Part shown: positions 25,979 through 34,748 of the stretch, in pieces | How the letters are laid out: each line of letters begins with the position of its first letter | Numbering within the stretch: the stretch's first letter is position 1 | NCBI RefSeq assembly: GCF_004564375.1 | Contig: NZ_CP038267.1 | Location: forward strand, 1,676,501 to 1,740,500 | DNA: 64,000 nucleotides | Source: Nocardioides euryhalodurans | Lineage (GTDB): Bacteria > Actinomycetota > Actinomycetes > Propionibacteriales > Nocardioidaceae | Direction: 5' to 3' | Notes under the pieces: generated by a model | Told to the model about the DNA's origin: nothing | Database searches by the model: none | Seen by the model: only the letters and a program-made list of their open reading frames with translations | Program-made: the position numbers and the translations under genes

Positions 25979-27541
25979 ATGCGCCCCTCCCTGGTGTCCA
26001 CGCTCGCGCTCGGCCTGGCGGCCACCCTCCTCGGCGCCGTCCCGGTCGCCACCCAGGCTGCCCCGATCGCCCAGGCACCACGCACCAGCGGACCGACCGC
26101 CACCGACCACTGCCTGGAGAGCCGCCCCGAGCCGGGCACGGACGAGCCGGTCGAGATCTGCTACACGCTCTTCCGGCCGGCCGAGGCGTCCCGCCGCGAC
26201 CCGGTCCCGCTGGTCATGCACAGCCACGGCTGGGGCGGCTCCCGTACGACCGACCCGGCAGCCTTCGACCAGTGGCTGCGGGCGGGCTACGGCGTGCTCT
26301 CCTTCGACCAGCGCGGCTTCGGGGAGTCCGGTGGCTACGCCCACGTCGAGAACCCCCGCTTCGAGGGCCGTGACAACCTCCGCCTGATCAGGGCCGTCTC
26401 CCGGCTGCCCTGGGTGCAGCAGGACGGGCCCGGCGACCCACGGCTGGGGGCGATCGGCGGCAGCTACGGCGGTGGCTACCAGTACCTCGGCGCCCTGATG
26501 TCGATCCAGCGCCGCGGGATCCCGGTCTACGACGCCCTCGCACCGGAGATCACGTGGCACGACCTCAACGACAGCCTCGCCCCCGACGACGTGGTGCGCT
26601 CCGAGTGGGCGTACGCCCTCTCCGCCGCCGCGGCGCCGACCGACGCGCTGCCGCCGAAGGTCTACCGGGCGCTGGTCGAGGGTTCGGCGACCGGCCGCTG
26701 GCCCGACGGGTCCACGCCCGGCAGCGTCGACATCCAGCGCTTCTTCGACCGCAACGGCCCGCGGTGGCACGTCGACCAGGGCCGCCGCCTCGACATCCCG
26801 GTCCTGATGGGCCAGGGCCACACCGACACCCTCTTCAGCCTCCAGCAGGGGCTCGACACCTGGCGCCGGGCCCTCACCCCGGCGGCCCGTCGGGAGAGCA
26901 TCTTCGTCGGCTACAACGGCGGCCACGTGCTCCCCGCCCTCCTGCCCCGGGGTGTGGAGGTGAGCTCGGACCCGTGCAGCGAGCGGCTGGCCGGAGGCGA
27001 CTTCGACGCCCTCGCCCGCCGCTTCATGGACGAGCAGCTCCGGGGGCGCGACCGCGACCTGCGCGGCTACGGGCGGCTCCACCTCGCCACCCGCGACAGC
27101 CGCTGCACGACCGTCCGATCCGTCCGACCGGACGCCACCCGTGAGGTCGGCACCGTCGCCATCACCGAGGCGGCCGGGGCTCCGGTCGCGCACCCCGTCG
27201 CCGAGGGACCGATCCGGATCGCCGGGTCGGCGTACTTCACCGGCCGGCTGACGGCCCTCGGGGTCGAGAACCGCGCCTTCTACGGCCTCGCGGTCGGCCG
27301 CAGCCCGCTCGACGCGACGCTGGTCCAGAACAACGTGGAGCCGCTGCGCGAGCCGACACCGGTCACCGGCGAGCGCCGCAGGGTCCCGCTCCCGGCCGTC
27401 GCCGTCGACGTCCCGGCGGGCCAGACGCTCTACCTGCTGGCGTCCCCGGTGAGCGACACGTTCGTCGGCATGGGCAGCCGTACGCCGGGTGCGGTGGTGT
27501 TCGACAACACGGTCGTCCATCTCCCGGTCGTGGGGCGTTGA
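25979..27541 (+). CDS. Secreted CocE/NonD-family alpha/beta hydrolase
   Basis: 520 residues with a signal peptide (cleavage near TQAAP, about residue 27). The hydrolase domain has the oxyanion HSHGWGG near 81-87, the nucleophile elbow GGSYGGGY with Ser162, FDQRGFGESGG near 109 and an acidic residue plus GYNGGHVLPA histidine motif after 300. The C-terminal third is a beta-sandwich (jelly roll), as in X-Pro dipeptidyl peptidase/cocaine esterase-like enzymes. It probably hydrolyses an ester or peptide outside the cell. It is followed 19 bp later by the phosphodiester-glycosidase gene. Confidence 0.87.
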   Translation: MRPSLVSTLALGLAATLLGAVPVATQAAPIAQAPRTSGPTATDHCLESRPEPGTDEPVEICYTLFRPAEASRRDPVPLVMHSHGWGGSRTTDPAAFDQWLRAGYGVLSFDQRGFGESGGYAHVENPRFEGRDNLRLIRAVSRLPWVQQDGPGDPRLGAIGGSYGGGYQYLGALMSIQRRGIPVYDALAPEITWHDLNDSLAPDDVVRSEWAYALSAAAAPTDALPPKVYRALVEGSATGRWPDGSTPGSVDIQRFFDRNGPRWHVDQGRRLDIPVLMGQGHTDTLFSLQQGLDTWRRALTPAARRESIFVGYNGGHVLPALLPRGVEVSSDPCSERLAGGDFDALARRFMDEQLRGRDRDLRGYGRLHLATRDSRCTTVRSVRPDATREVGTVAITEAAGAPVAHPVAEGPIRIAGSAYFTGRLTALGVENRAFYGLAVGRSPLDATLVQNNVEPLREPTPVTGERRRVPLPAVAVDVPAGQTLYLLASPVSDTFVGMGSRTPGAVVFDNTVVHLPVVGR

Positions 27542-27560
27542 CCGACCTATCCTGAAGCGC

Positions 27561-28793
27561 GTGCTCTCCCGGATCGGTCTCGCCTGCGTCGCCCTCGGAC
27601 TCACCGCGGTGAGCCTGGCGATCCTCCCCGACGACCCGGGCCCGGACCCGTCCGGCGACCGCGGCTCGCTCAGCGGCCGCAGCGGCGACCAGCCCCGCCA
27701 GACCTCGGACGGACTGCCCGGCGAGATCGCTCGCGACCTGCGTCCCGGGGTCAGCACCCGTCCCCGCGTCTCCGGTGTCCGGGAGCGCACGCTCGCCCCC
27801 GGGGTCTCCTACCGGCGGTGGGACCGGACCGACCGTCGCGGGCGTTTCCGGAGCTACCTGGTCACGGTCGACCTGGCGAAGAAGGGCGTCCGGCTGGACT
27901 ACGCGACCGGGTCCACCGTCGCGAGCCGCGGTGCCCTCACCGCGCTGCTGCGTCGCGACGAGGGCGTCGTCGCCGGCATCAACGGCGGCTTCTTCGACAT
28001 CGACGACACCGGCGCCCCGCTGGGCGTCGGCCGGGACCGCGAGCGCGGCTTCCTGCACGCCGCGAAGTACACGTGGAAGAACACCTTCACGATCGCCCGC
28101 GACGGGACCACCCGGATCGGGCCGGTCACGATGCAGGCGAGCATCGCCGAGCGCCCGATGCTCGAGATCACCAACGTGAACTCCCCGCGCGTCCGCGAGG
28201 GCCGGGTCGGCATCTACACCAGGGCCTGGGGCAGGACGTCCGGCTACTCCGTCACCGACGGCCAGCGCCGCAACGTCCGGATGGTCGTGGTCCGCGACGG
28301 GGTCGTGGTCTCGCGCTCCACCCGACTCCCCCGTGACCGCCGGATCCGCGGCACGGTCCTGATCGGACGCGGGCCCGGCGCCGAGCAGCTCGCGCGGTTG
28401 CGGGTGGGCGCGCCGGCGACCGTCGCGTGGGGGATCCCGGAGTCCTACGACGTGGCCCTCGGTGGGGAGTCCGTGCTGCTGCGCCAGGGCCGGGTCCGGG
28501 TGTCCGACGACGTCTACCTCCACCCCCGCACCGCGATCGGCATCGACCGCGACACCGGCCGGATCCTGCTGCTCGTCGTCGACGGCCGGCAGGACCACAG
28601 CCGCGGCCTGACGATGGTGGAGCTCGCCCGGCTGATGCGTCGCCTCGGGGCCGAGACCGCCCTCAACCTCGACGGCGGTGGCTCGAGCACCCTCGCCGGC
28701 CTGACCGGGGCGGGAAGGCTGCGGGTGCTCAGCTCCCCCTCCGATGGCGCGCAGCGGCCGATCCCCGACGGCCTGGCTGTCCTGGTCGGCTAG
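27561..28793 (+). CDS. Secreted phosphodiester glycosidase (NAGPA-like) family protein
   Basis: 410 residues. An N-terminal hydrophobic signal or anchor (SRIGLACVALGLTAVSLAIL) precedes an Arg/Asp/Pro-rich linker and the phosphodiester glycosidase domain. Its signature residues are present in VAGINGGFFDIDD and, near the end, ALNLDGGGSSTLAG, the metal- and substrate-binding strands of this fold. It would remove sugar from phosphodiester-linked glycans, for example in teichoic-acid-like polymers; substrate is inferred. The GTG at 27561 follows TATCCT by 7 nt, a leaderless pattern. Confidence 0.86.
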   Translation: MLSRIGLACVALGLTAVSLAILPDDPGPDPSGDRGSLSGRSGDQPRQTSDGLPGEIARDLRPGVSTRPRVSGVRERTLAPGVSYRRWDRTDRRGRFRSYLVTVDLAKKGVRLDYATGSTVASRGALTALLRRDEGVVAGINGGFFDIDDTGAPLGVGRDRERGFLHAAKYTWKNTFTIARDGTTRIGPVTMQASIAERPMLEITNVNSPRVREGRVGIYTRAWGRTSGYSVTDGQRRNVRMVVVRDGVVVSRSTRLPRDRRIRGTVLIGRGPGAEQLARLRVGAPATVAWGIPESYDVALGGESVLLRQGRVRVSDDVYLHPRTAIGIDRDTGRILLLVVDGRQDHSRGLTMVELARLMRRLGAETALNLDGGGSSTLAGLTGAGRLRVLSSPSDGAQRPIPDGLAVLVG

Positions 28794-28796
28794 CCG

Positions 28797-29387
28797 GTGC
28801 CCCGCTTCACGCGCGCCGAGCTGGAGGCCTTCCGCGACGCCGAGGTCCCGGACCTGCTGGGTCCCGACTGCCGGCTGCTCTTCGTCGGCATCAACCCCGG
28901 GCTGTGGACCGCCGCCACCCGCACCCACTTCGCGCACCCGGTCAACCGCTTCTACCCCGCCCTGGCGCTGGCCGGCATCGTGGAGCGGCGGATCGACCCC
29001 GCCGCGGGCATGACCGAGGACGACCGGGCGCACCTGGTCTCCCGAGGCATCGGCATCACCAACCTGGTCCGCCGGGCGACGGCCAAGGCGTCCGAGCTCG
29101 ACGCCGCCGAGCTCCGGGCCGGCGGGGAGGCGCTGGCCGCGCTGGTGGCGCGGGTACGGCCGCGGGTGGTGGCGGTCGCCGGCATCACCGCGTACCGCTC
29201 GGCCTTCGGCGTGCGGCAGGCAGTGCCCGGGCGGCAGCCGGAGCCGCTGGCCGGGAGCGAGCTGTGGGTGGTGCCCAACCCGAGCGGGCTCAACGCCCAC
29301 GAGACCGTCGCCTCGCTCGCCACGGCGTACGCCGCTCCAGCCCGTGCGGCGGGTGTGATCGACGACGCAGCCCCGCGGAGCGGGTGA
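28797..29387 (+). CDS. mug: G/U mismatch-specific uracil-DNA glycosylase
   Basis: 196-residue Mug/TDG-type DNA glycosylase. Motif GINPGL (31-36) holds the catalytic Asn33, and the C-terminal NPSGLNAH motif fits the leaving-base pocket. It removes uracil or alkylated bases from mismatched DNA, starting base-excision repair. The start is GTG at 28797, 3 bp after the preceding stop, so it is coupled to the upstream gene, although functions differ. A strong 12-bp hairpin (29381-29407) covers its stop codon and probably ends the transcript. Confidence 0.93.
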   Translation: MPRFTRAELEAFRDAEVPDLLGPDCRLLFVGINPGLWTAATRTHFAHPVNRFYPALALAGIVERRIDPAAGMTEDDRAHLVSRGIGITNLVRRATAKASELDAAELRAGGEALAALVARVRPRVVAVAGITAYRSAFGVRQAVPGRQPEPLAGSELWVVPNPSGLNAHETVASLATAYAAPARAAGVIDDAAPRSG

Positions 29388-29407
29388 CCGGTCGGACCGG
29401 TCACCCG
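29381..29407 (+). terminator. Stem-loop at end of mug
   Basis: A perfect 12-bp inverted repeat with a 3-nt CGG loop: CGGGTGACCGGT paired with ACCGGTCACCCG. It contains the mug stop codon TGA (29385-29387). There is no T-run, usual for high-GC actinobacteria. It is placed to end the 25.98-29.39 kb transcript. Confidence 0.6.
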
Positions 29408-29527
29408 ACCGCAGGATTCAGGGCAGACTGGGCCCCGGCACGACGCGGCGCGACCCCATGACCGCGTCGGGAGGTGGAGACCCCCGCGTCACCACCTACC
29501 GGCTCGTCCGGCGCGTGCGTGTCACAG

Positions 29528-29580
29528 GTTGCCCCCGCCCGGCCGGGCGGGCAACGTGTCCTGCAGGTTGGTGCAACGTG
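29528..29580 (+). promoter_or_regulatory. Inverted and direct repeats upstream of LuxR-type gene
   Basis: A GTTGCCC...GGGCAAC inverted repeat with a GC-rich centre (29528-29555) is followed by GTTG-n3-CAAC at 29567-29577. The 8-mer GCAACGTG occurs twice, at 29551-29558 and 29573-29580, 22 bp apart, two helical turns. They end 28 bp before the regulator start, so they could be binding sites for the LuxR-type protein itself. Inferred from position and spacing. Confidence 0.45.
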
Positions 29581-29608
29581 GTCGCGAACGACTCGGAAGG
29601 AGACCGCC

Positions 29609-30379
29609 GTGGTGGCAGGACTGGTCAGTCCGCGCAGCCAGCTCGAGGTGTCCGACGCCGCGTTGCCGCTCATGATGCTCCGGCAGCAGGCGTGCGACCG
29701 CTGGCAGCGCACCGGGCAGGCCGAGACCGACTCCTTCCGGATGGTCGTGACCCCACGGGCCCAGGCACCGCAGCTCGTCCTCGACCGCTGCTACCGCGCG
29801 CGTCAGCTCACCACTGTCACCCGGTGGGTGGAGTCACTGGAGGCGCTCATCGCCTCCGACCGGCACAACCGGACCCTGGTCCACCAGCGGTCGCTGCCGA
29901 TGACCAGCTACTTCGACGCCGGCGCCGTCACCCCCGAGATGATCCGCGTGCTCGGCAGCTCCGAGGGGATGCCCTACCACGTCGGCTACGGGCCGATGCA
30001 GATGAAGCTCTACGACCTCGACGAGGTGCTCGTCGCGGGGCCTGACAACTGCGCGCAGGTCGGGCTGCTCTGGCTGCGGGGAGCGCCTGCGATCCGGGCC
30101 GCCACGGGCTACCTCGACGCGGTCCGACGTACGTCGGTCGCCGCCTCGGCCCTCGTCGCGCCCGAGGGGGTCAGCCTCACGCCGCGCCAGCACGCCGTCG
30201 CACGACTGCTGACGTCCGGCCTGCGTGACACCGACGCGGCGGAGCGGCTCGGCGTCTCGCTGCGGACCTTCCGGACGGAGGTGGCCCGGATCCTCGACGA
30301 GCTCGGTTGCGAGACCCGGTTCGCCGCCGGCGCGAGGTACTCGGTGTGGGCGTCCTCCCAGGTGGACGCCGGGCGCTAG
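29609..30379 (+). CDS. LuxR-type (GerE-like HTH) transcription regulator
   Basis: 256 residues. The C-terminal helix-turn-helix (about 200-250) reads LTPRQHAVARLLTSGLRDTDAAERLGVSLRTFRTEVARILDELG, the GerE-like motif; the alanine-rich turn is typical. The N-terminal part is a mostly helical domain with no receiver motif, so it is not a two-component regulator. A GGAAGGAG ribosome site puts the start at GTG 29609. It stands alone after the mug terminator; upstream repeats at 29528-29580 suggest autoregulation. Signal unknown. Confidence 0.8.
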   Translation: MVAGLVSPRSQLEVSDAALPLMMLRQQACDRWQRTGQAETDSFRMVVTPRAQAPQLVLDRCYRARQLTTVTRWVESLEALIASDRHNRTLVHQRSLPMTSYFDAGAVTPEMIRVLGSSEGMPYHVGYGPMQMKLYDLDEVLVAGPDNCAQVGLLWLRGAPAIRAATGYLDAVRRTSVAASALVAPEGVSLTPRQHAVARLLTSGLRDTDAAERLGVSLRTFRTEVARILDELGCETRFAAGARYSVWASSQVDAGR

Positions 30380-30387
30380 GTCCGCCC

Positions 30388-31638
30388 TCAGGCGTCGGGG
30401 AACTTCTGCCCCTTGCCGAGCACCGTCAACCCGTCCTCGACGACGAAGCCGCGCGCCAGGTCGACCTCGGGGTCGACCCCGATCTGCGCGCCCGGCGGGA
30501 CGACCACGTTCTTGTCGAGGATCGCGTTGCGGACGACCGCGCCGGCCCCGACCCGGACCCCGTTGAGGAGCACGCTGTCGGTCACCTCGGCGCCGCTCTC
30601 GACGCGCACGTCCGGCGAAAGCACGGACCGGTCGACGGCACCTCCGGTGACGACCGCGCCCGGCGAGAGCACCGCGTCCCCGATCTCCGCGGCCCGCTGG
30701 CCCGCGCCCTGGACGATCTTGACCGGCGGCTGCGGGCCGTAGGAGGTGTACATCGGCCAGTCGCGGTTGTAGAGGTTGAAGATCGGCAGCGGGCTGACCA
30801 CGTCCATGTGGGCGGCGTAGTAGGAGCCCAGCGTCCCGACGTCACGCCAGTAGCCGCGGTCGCGGTCGGTCGCGCCGGGCACCTCGTTGTTCTTGAAGTC
30901 GTAGACCGACGCCTGCTCCCGACGTACGAACGCGGGCACGATGTCGCCGCCCATGTCGTGGGCGCTGTCGTCGAGGTCGGCGTCGCGGGTGACGGCCTCC
31001 ACCAGGGCGTCGGCGTCGAAGACGTAGTTGCCCATCGACGCCAGCACCTCCTGCGGGCTGTCGGGGAGGCCGATCGGGTCGGTGGGCTTCTCGAGGAACT
31101 CGCGGATCCGGGTGGGGTCCTCGGGCAGGACGTCGATGACGCCGAACTGGTCCGCCAGCCCGATCGGCTGCCGGATCGCAGCGACCGTGCAGGCGGCCCC
31201 GGTCTCGACGTGCTGCTCGACCATCTGGCTGAAGTCCATCCGGTAGACGTGGTCGGCGCCCACCACGACGATGATGTCGGGCTTCTCGTCGTGGATCAGG
31301 TTGAGGCTCTGGAAGATCGCGTCGGCGCTGCCGAGGTACCACCGCTTGCCGACCCGTTGCTGCGCCGGCACCGGCGTGACGTAGTTGCCGAGCATCGTCG
31401 ACATCCGCCAGGTCTGGGTGACGTGCCGGTCCAGGCTGTGCGACTTGTACTGCGTCAGCACCACGACCTGGAGGTAGCCGGAGTTGACGACGTTCGACAG
31501 CGCGAAGTCGATCAAGCGGTAGATGCCGGCGAAGGGAACGGCCGGCTTGGCGCGGTCGGCAGTGAGCGGCATCAGCCGCTTGCCCTCCCCGCCTGCCAGC
31601 ACGATCGCGAGCACGTTCAGTCTCGGTTCGCGCCTCAT
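30388..31638 (-). CDS. glgC: Glucose-1-phosphate adenylyltransferase
   Basis: 416 residues. Produces ADP-glucose from glucose 1-phosphate and ATP, the committed step to glycogen. The nucleotide-binding [11 protein letters not shown] motif is near residue 17-27, the conserved GSADAIFQ and catalytic-domain [12 protein letters not shown] follow, and a left-handed beta-helix with hexapeptide repeats ends the protein. The ATG at 31638 follows TAGTTT (31646-31651 on the minus strand) by 7 nt without RBS. It is divergent from glgA across only 39 bp. Confidence 0.97.
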   Translation of the reverse strand: MRREPRLNVLAIVLAGGEGKRLMPLTADRAKPAVPFAGIYRLIDFALSNVVNSGYLQVVVLTQYKSHSLDRHVTQTWRMSTMLGNYVTPVPAQQRVGKRWYLGSADAIFQSLNLIHDEKPDIIVVVGADHVYRMDFSQMVEQHVETGAACTVAAIRQPIGLADQFGVIDVLPEDPTRIREFLEKPTDPIGLPDSPQEVLASMGNYVFDADALVEAVTRDADLDDSAHDMGGDIVPAFVRREQASVYDFKNNEVPGATDRDRGYWRDVGTLGSYYAAHMDVVSPLPIFNLYNRDWPMYTSYGPQPPVKIVQGAGQRAAEIGDAVLSPGAVVTGGAVDRSVLSPDVRVESGAEVTDSVLLNGVRVGAGAVVRNAILDKNVVVPPGAQIGVDPEVDLARGFVVEDGLTVLGKGQKFPDA

Positions 31639-31677
31639 GCCGTCCAAACTAGCCACGTTCGGCGGTAGCGTCGATCC
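31639..31677. promoter_or_regulatory. Interlocked divergent promoters of glgC and glgA
   Basis: Plus-strand -10 TAGCGT (31666-31671) ends 6 nt before the glgA ATG; minus-strand -10 TAGTTT (31646-31651) ends 7 nt before the glgC ATG. Both look leaderless. Because the two hexamers are only 14 bp apart, the -35 region of each (at about 31643-31648 for glgA, about 31669-31674 for glgC) falls on the -10 of the other, so polymerase cannot occupy both at once. Positions seen; exclusivity inferred. Confidence 0.6.
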
Positions 31678-32877
31678 ATGCGTGTCGACGTGCTCAGCAA
31701 GGAGTACCCCCCGGAGGTCTACGGAGGGGCCGGTGTCCACGTGGCCGAGCTGGTCCGGGCGCTCCGGGCGCGGCCCGGGCTGGAGACCCGGGTGCACGCC
31801 TTCGGGGCCCCGCGGGACGAGCCGTTGACGTCGTCGTACGCCGAGCCCGCGGAGCTGGCCGGCGCCAACGCCGCGTTGCGCACGCTGGGCGTCGACCTCG
31901 CGATCGCGGACGCCTGCGCGGGAGCCGACCTGGTCCACTCCCACACCTGGTACGCCAACATGGCCGGTCACCTCGCCGGGCTGCTGCACGACGTGCCCCA
32001 CGTGGTGAGCGCCCACTCGCTGGAGCCGCTCCGCCCGTGGAAGGCCGAGCAGCTCGGCGGCGGCTACGCCGTCTCGTCGTGGGCCGAGCGGACGGCCTAC
32101 GAGGGAGCCGCGGCCGTGATCGCGGTGTCCGCGGCGATGCGTGAGGACGTGCTGCGCTGCTACCCCGCGCTCGACCCCGAGCGGGTCCACGTGGTCCACA
32201 ACGGCATCGACACCGACGACTGGGCACCTGTCCACGACCCCGACCGGGTGCGCGCGCTGGGCGTGGACCCCGACCGACCGAGCGTCGTCTTCGTCGGGCG
32301 GATCACCCGCCAGAAGGGGCTGCCGCTCTTCCTGCGGGCCTGTGCGGCGCTGCCGCCCGAGGTGCAGATCGTGCTGTGCGCCGGTGCGCCGGACACACCC
32401 GAGATCGAGGCCGAGGTCGAGGGCCTGGCGGCCTCGCTCGCCGACGGTCGCTCCGGGGTGGTCTGGATCCGCGAGATGCTGCCGCGGCAAGACGTCGTGA
32501 CACTGCTCACCGCGGCGACGGTCTTCGCCTGCCCGTCGATCTACGAGCCTCTCGGGATCGTCAACCTCGAGGCGATGGCGTGCGAGACCGCGGTCGTCGC
32601 GACCGCGACGGGCGGGATCCCCGAGGTGGTCGTCCACGACGACACCGGGCTGCTCGTGCCCATCGACCAGGCCGACGACGGCACGGGCACGCCGCTGGAC
32701 CCCGAGGCGTACGTGGCGGCGTTCGCCGAGGCGCTGACGTCGCTGGTGACCGACCCCGGCCGGGCCGCGGCGATGGGCCGAGCCGGTCGCCAGCGTGCCC
32801 GCGACTCCTTCAGCTGGGGGGCGATCGCGGAACGCACCGTCGGTGTCTACGACGGGGTGGTCGCCGGTGGAGCCTGA
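31678..32877 (+). CDS. glgA: Glycogen synthase, actinobacterial GlgA type (GT4)
   Basis: 399 residues of the short actinobacterial glycosyltransferase-4 family. The N-terminal Rossmann part shows [17 protein letters not shown], with the Gly-rich loop that binds the donor, and HNGIDTDDW. The second domain has [41 protein letters not shown], the donor-binding E-x7-E motif. Adds glucose from ADP-glucose to glycogen or makes maltose 1-phosphate in some relatives (GlgM), so the exact product cannot be told. The ATG at 31678 is leaderless-like. Confidence 0.92.
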   Translation: MRVDVLSKEYPPEVYGGAGVHVAELVRALRARPGLETRVHAFGAPRDEPLTSSYAEPAELAGANAALRTLGVDLAIADACAGADLVHSHTWYANMAGHLAGLLHDVPHVVSAHSLEPLRPWKAEQLGGGYAVSSWAERTAYEGAAAVIAVSAAMREDVLRCYPALDPERVHVVHNGIDTDDWAPVHDPDRVRALGVDPDRPSVVFVGRITRQKGLPLFLRACAALPPEVQIVLCAGAPDTPEIEAEVEGLAASLADGRSGVVWIREMLPRQDVVTLLTAATVFACPSIYEPLGIVNLEAMACETAVVATATGGIPEVVVHDDTGLLVPIDQADDGTGTPLDPEAYVAAFAEALTSLVTDPGRAAAMGRAGRQRARDSFSWGAIAERTVGVYDGVVAGGA

Positions 32878-33280
32878 GGAGCCCGAGCCGTCGACGCAGC
32901 ACAACGTCCTCGGCGGTCCGCTGGAGCCCTGCGGCACCGACCCGCTGACGGGCTTCTACCGCGACGGGAGCTGCACCTGTGGACCGATCGACCCGGGGCT
33001 GCACGCCGTCTGCGCGGTGATGACCGAGGAGTTCCTCGCCCACCAGTCCTCGGTCGGCAACGACCTCTCGACGCCGCGGCCGGAGTGGCAGTTCCCCGGC
33101 CTGCACCCGGGTGACCGCTGGTGCGTGGTCGCCGGCCGGTGGTGGCAGTCCTACCAGGCGGGCGTCCCGGCGCCGGTCGTGCTGGCCGCGACCAACTACC
33201 GCGCCCTCGAGCTGATCCCCCTCGAGATCCTGACCGAGCAGTCCGTCGACGTCCCGCCCGACCTCTCCGGCCTCGTCTGA
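32867..33280 (+). CDS. DUF2237 protein
   Basis: 137 residues. The core motif [28 protein letters not shown], with clustered cysteines, then [31 protein letters not shown] and [14 protein letters not shown], is the DUF2237 signature. The role is unknown; the conserved Cys residues may bind metal or act as redox residues. The GTG at 32867 lies inside the last codons of glgA (11-bp overlap), which implies translational coupling with glycogen synthesis. The family is widespread, often as a single gene. Confidence 0.83.
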   Translation: MEPEEPEPSTQHNVLGGPLEPCGTDPLTGFYRDGSCTCGPIDPGLHAVCAVMTEEFLAHQSSVGNDLSTPRPEWQFPGLHPGDRWCVVAGRWWQSYQAGVPAPVVLAATNYRALELIPLEILTEQSVDVPPDLSGLV

Positions 33281-33357
33281 GCCCTGCTCGCCCCGGCCCA
33301 CCCGGTCGAGGACCTTCGCCCCTGTCCGGAGGGCTCGGGGACGCGCACGCTGGCGAC

Positions 33358-33708
33358 ATGAGCACCACCGCCCCGAGCGCCCACCACCGCCGGTCGTCAC
33401 CCGGTTCCCGGGCCGGCAGGTGGGCCGTGGCGCTGGCGGGCGCCTCCCTCGCGGGGATGGCGGCGTCGGTCGTGGCGTTCGCCCTCGGGGTGGAGTCGGC
33501 CGACGGCTTCGCCGACAACTGGCTGCTCACCGGCTGGGGCGCGGCCGTCCTCGCCTGCGCAGGAGGGTCGGTCGTCGCCGGCGGCCTCGCGCTGCTGCGT
33601 CGGCACGACCGTTCGTGGCCGGTCGTGACCGCCACGGTGGTCGGCGCCCTCATGACCGCCCTGATGCTGCAGCAGGTGGCCGAGGGGCTCGGGATCCTGA
33701 CGTCGTAG
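33358..33708 (+). CDS. Small membrane protein, three helices
   Basis: 116 residues. After a basic N-terminus there are three likely membrane helices at about 22-42, 55-78 and 88-110, with short loops. No motif is recognisable. The ATG at 33358 follows CACGCT by 6 nt with no RBS, again the leaderless pattern. It lies upstream of a metalloprotease but has its own likely promoter. Function unknown. Confidence 0.65.
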   Translation: MSTTAPSAHHRRSSPGSRAGRWAVALAGASLAGMAASVVAFALGVESADGFADNWLLTGWGAAVLACAGGSVVAGGLALLRRHDRSWPVVTATVVGALMTALMLQQVAEGLGILTS

Positions 33709-33761
33709 CTCCACCCGGGGATCCGCTGCGGGCTCACCGGGCCTGCCCCATAATCGAGCCC

Positions 33762-34643
33762 GTGCCGGACCGACCACCCAGCAGCCGCGAGCAGCGACGT
33801 CGACGGCGCGAGCTCGAGGCTGCGATGCGGGAGCTCGACCGGCTGGACCGGGAGCACGGCCTCGGCACCCTGCCGGACAGTGCACCGGCCCGCCACGTCC
33901 GGCGGCGACGCGGCTCACCGGTGCTGGCCGGGCTGGTGGTGACCGCCCTGCTGATGGTCGGGGTGGTCCTGGTCGGGCCGGGCGACGAGCTCGCGACCGT
34001 ACGCCGCCTCTTCGGACTCGGTCCGGACCGCTACGGCAGCCCGCCCGCCTACACCCCCGGCGAGGGCTCGTTCGCCTTCCTCACCACGCAGCGGGGGTCG
34101 GACGAGCCGGTCGGCTACGACCCGTGCAGCCCCGTCGAGTACGTCGTCAACACCGCGGACGCTCCCCCGGACTGGGAGGAGCTGGTCGCCGACGGCGTCG
34201 CGCACACCGAGTGGGCCACCGGCCTCGAGCTCGTCGACCGCGGCACCACCGACGACCGCCCCTTCGACCCGGTGCAGCGCGGAGCGTTCTCCGGGACGCC
34301 GAGACCGGTGGTGATCGGGTTCGCCGACGAGGACGAGCTCGACGGTCTCGCCGGCGACGTCGCCGGCCTGGGCGGCAGCCTGGCGGTCCGCGACAGCCTG
34401 GGTCGCGACTACTTCGTCACCGGCTCGATCGCCCTCGACACCGAGGTCTTCGACGGCACCAGCAGCGGCGAGGAACGCGCCTCGCTGCAGGCGATCGTCG
34501 ACCACGAGCTCGGCCACGTCGTGGGGCTGGACCACGTCGACGACCCCGACGAGCTGATGTACGCCGAGAACGTCGGGCGGACGACGTACGGTCCCGGCGA
34601 CCTCGAGGGCCTGGCCCGGCTGGGCTCGATCCCCTGCCGCTGA
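33762..34643 (+). CDS. Membrane-anchored matrixin-like metalloprotease
   Basis: 293 residues. A charged N-terminal coil (Arg-rich, residues 8-35) is followed by one membrane helix at about 52-72, then the outer catalytic domain. Its zinc motif HELGHVVGLDH at 248-258 is the extended HExxHxxGxxH of metzincins, and DELMYAE after it supplies the Met-turn. Family matches are predicted matrixins; a propeptide is not obvious. The GTG at 33762 follows CATAAT by 7 nt, so it is likely leaderless. The 3' end faces the 22-bp repeat element. Confidence 0.86.
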   Translation: MPDRPPSSREQRRRRRELEAAMRELDRLDREHGLGTLPDSAPARHVRRRRGSPVLAGLVVTALLMVGVVLVGPGDELATVRRLFGLGPDRYGSPPAYTPGEGSFAFLTTQRGSDEPVGYDPCSPVEYVVNTADAPPDWEELVADGVAHTEWATGLELVDRGTTDDRPFDPVQRGAFSGTPRPVVIGFADEDELDGLAGDVAGLGGSLAVRDSLGRDYFVTGSIALDTEVFDGTSSGEERASLQAIVDHELGHVVGLDHVDDPDELMYAENVGRTTYGPGDLEGLARLGSIPCR

Positions 34644-34644
34644 T

Positions 34645-34741
34645 CGTCGAGATGGGCCTCCGCAACCGTCGACCTGGGCCTCCGCACCACTGCCGGTGGT
34701 ACGCGGGCCCACCTCATGCGTTGCGGGGGCCCATCTCGACG
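34645..34741. repeat. Four-unit 22-bp repeat forming a long hairpin
   Basis: Two tandem 22-bp units (34645-34666, 34667-34688) are followed after 9 bp by two inverted units (34698-34719, 34720-34741). Outer units pair 21 of 22, so unit 1 and unit 4 form a nearly perfect stem; the inner pair matches about 13 of 22 and ends in ACCAC/GTGGT. The core of each unit is GGGCC(T/C)CCGC or its complement. The element fills the convergent gap between the protease and the photolyase and could stop transcription from both sides. Confidence 0.75.
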
Positions 34742-34748
34742 TCATCCG

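Noticed and set aside
24773..27790. Minus-strand frame that would extend the methyltransferase by 620 codons
   Set aside because: The extension is antisense to the CocE-like hydrolase and lacks any domain. A leaderless promoter points to GTG 25930.
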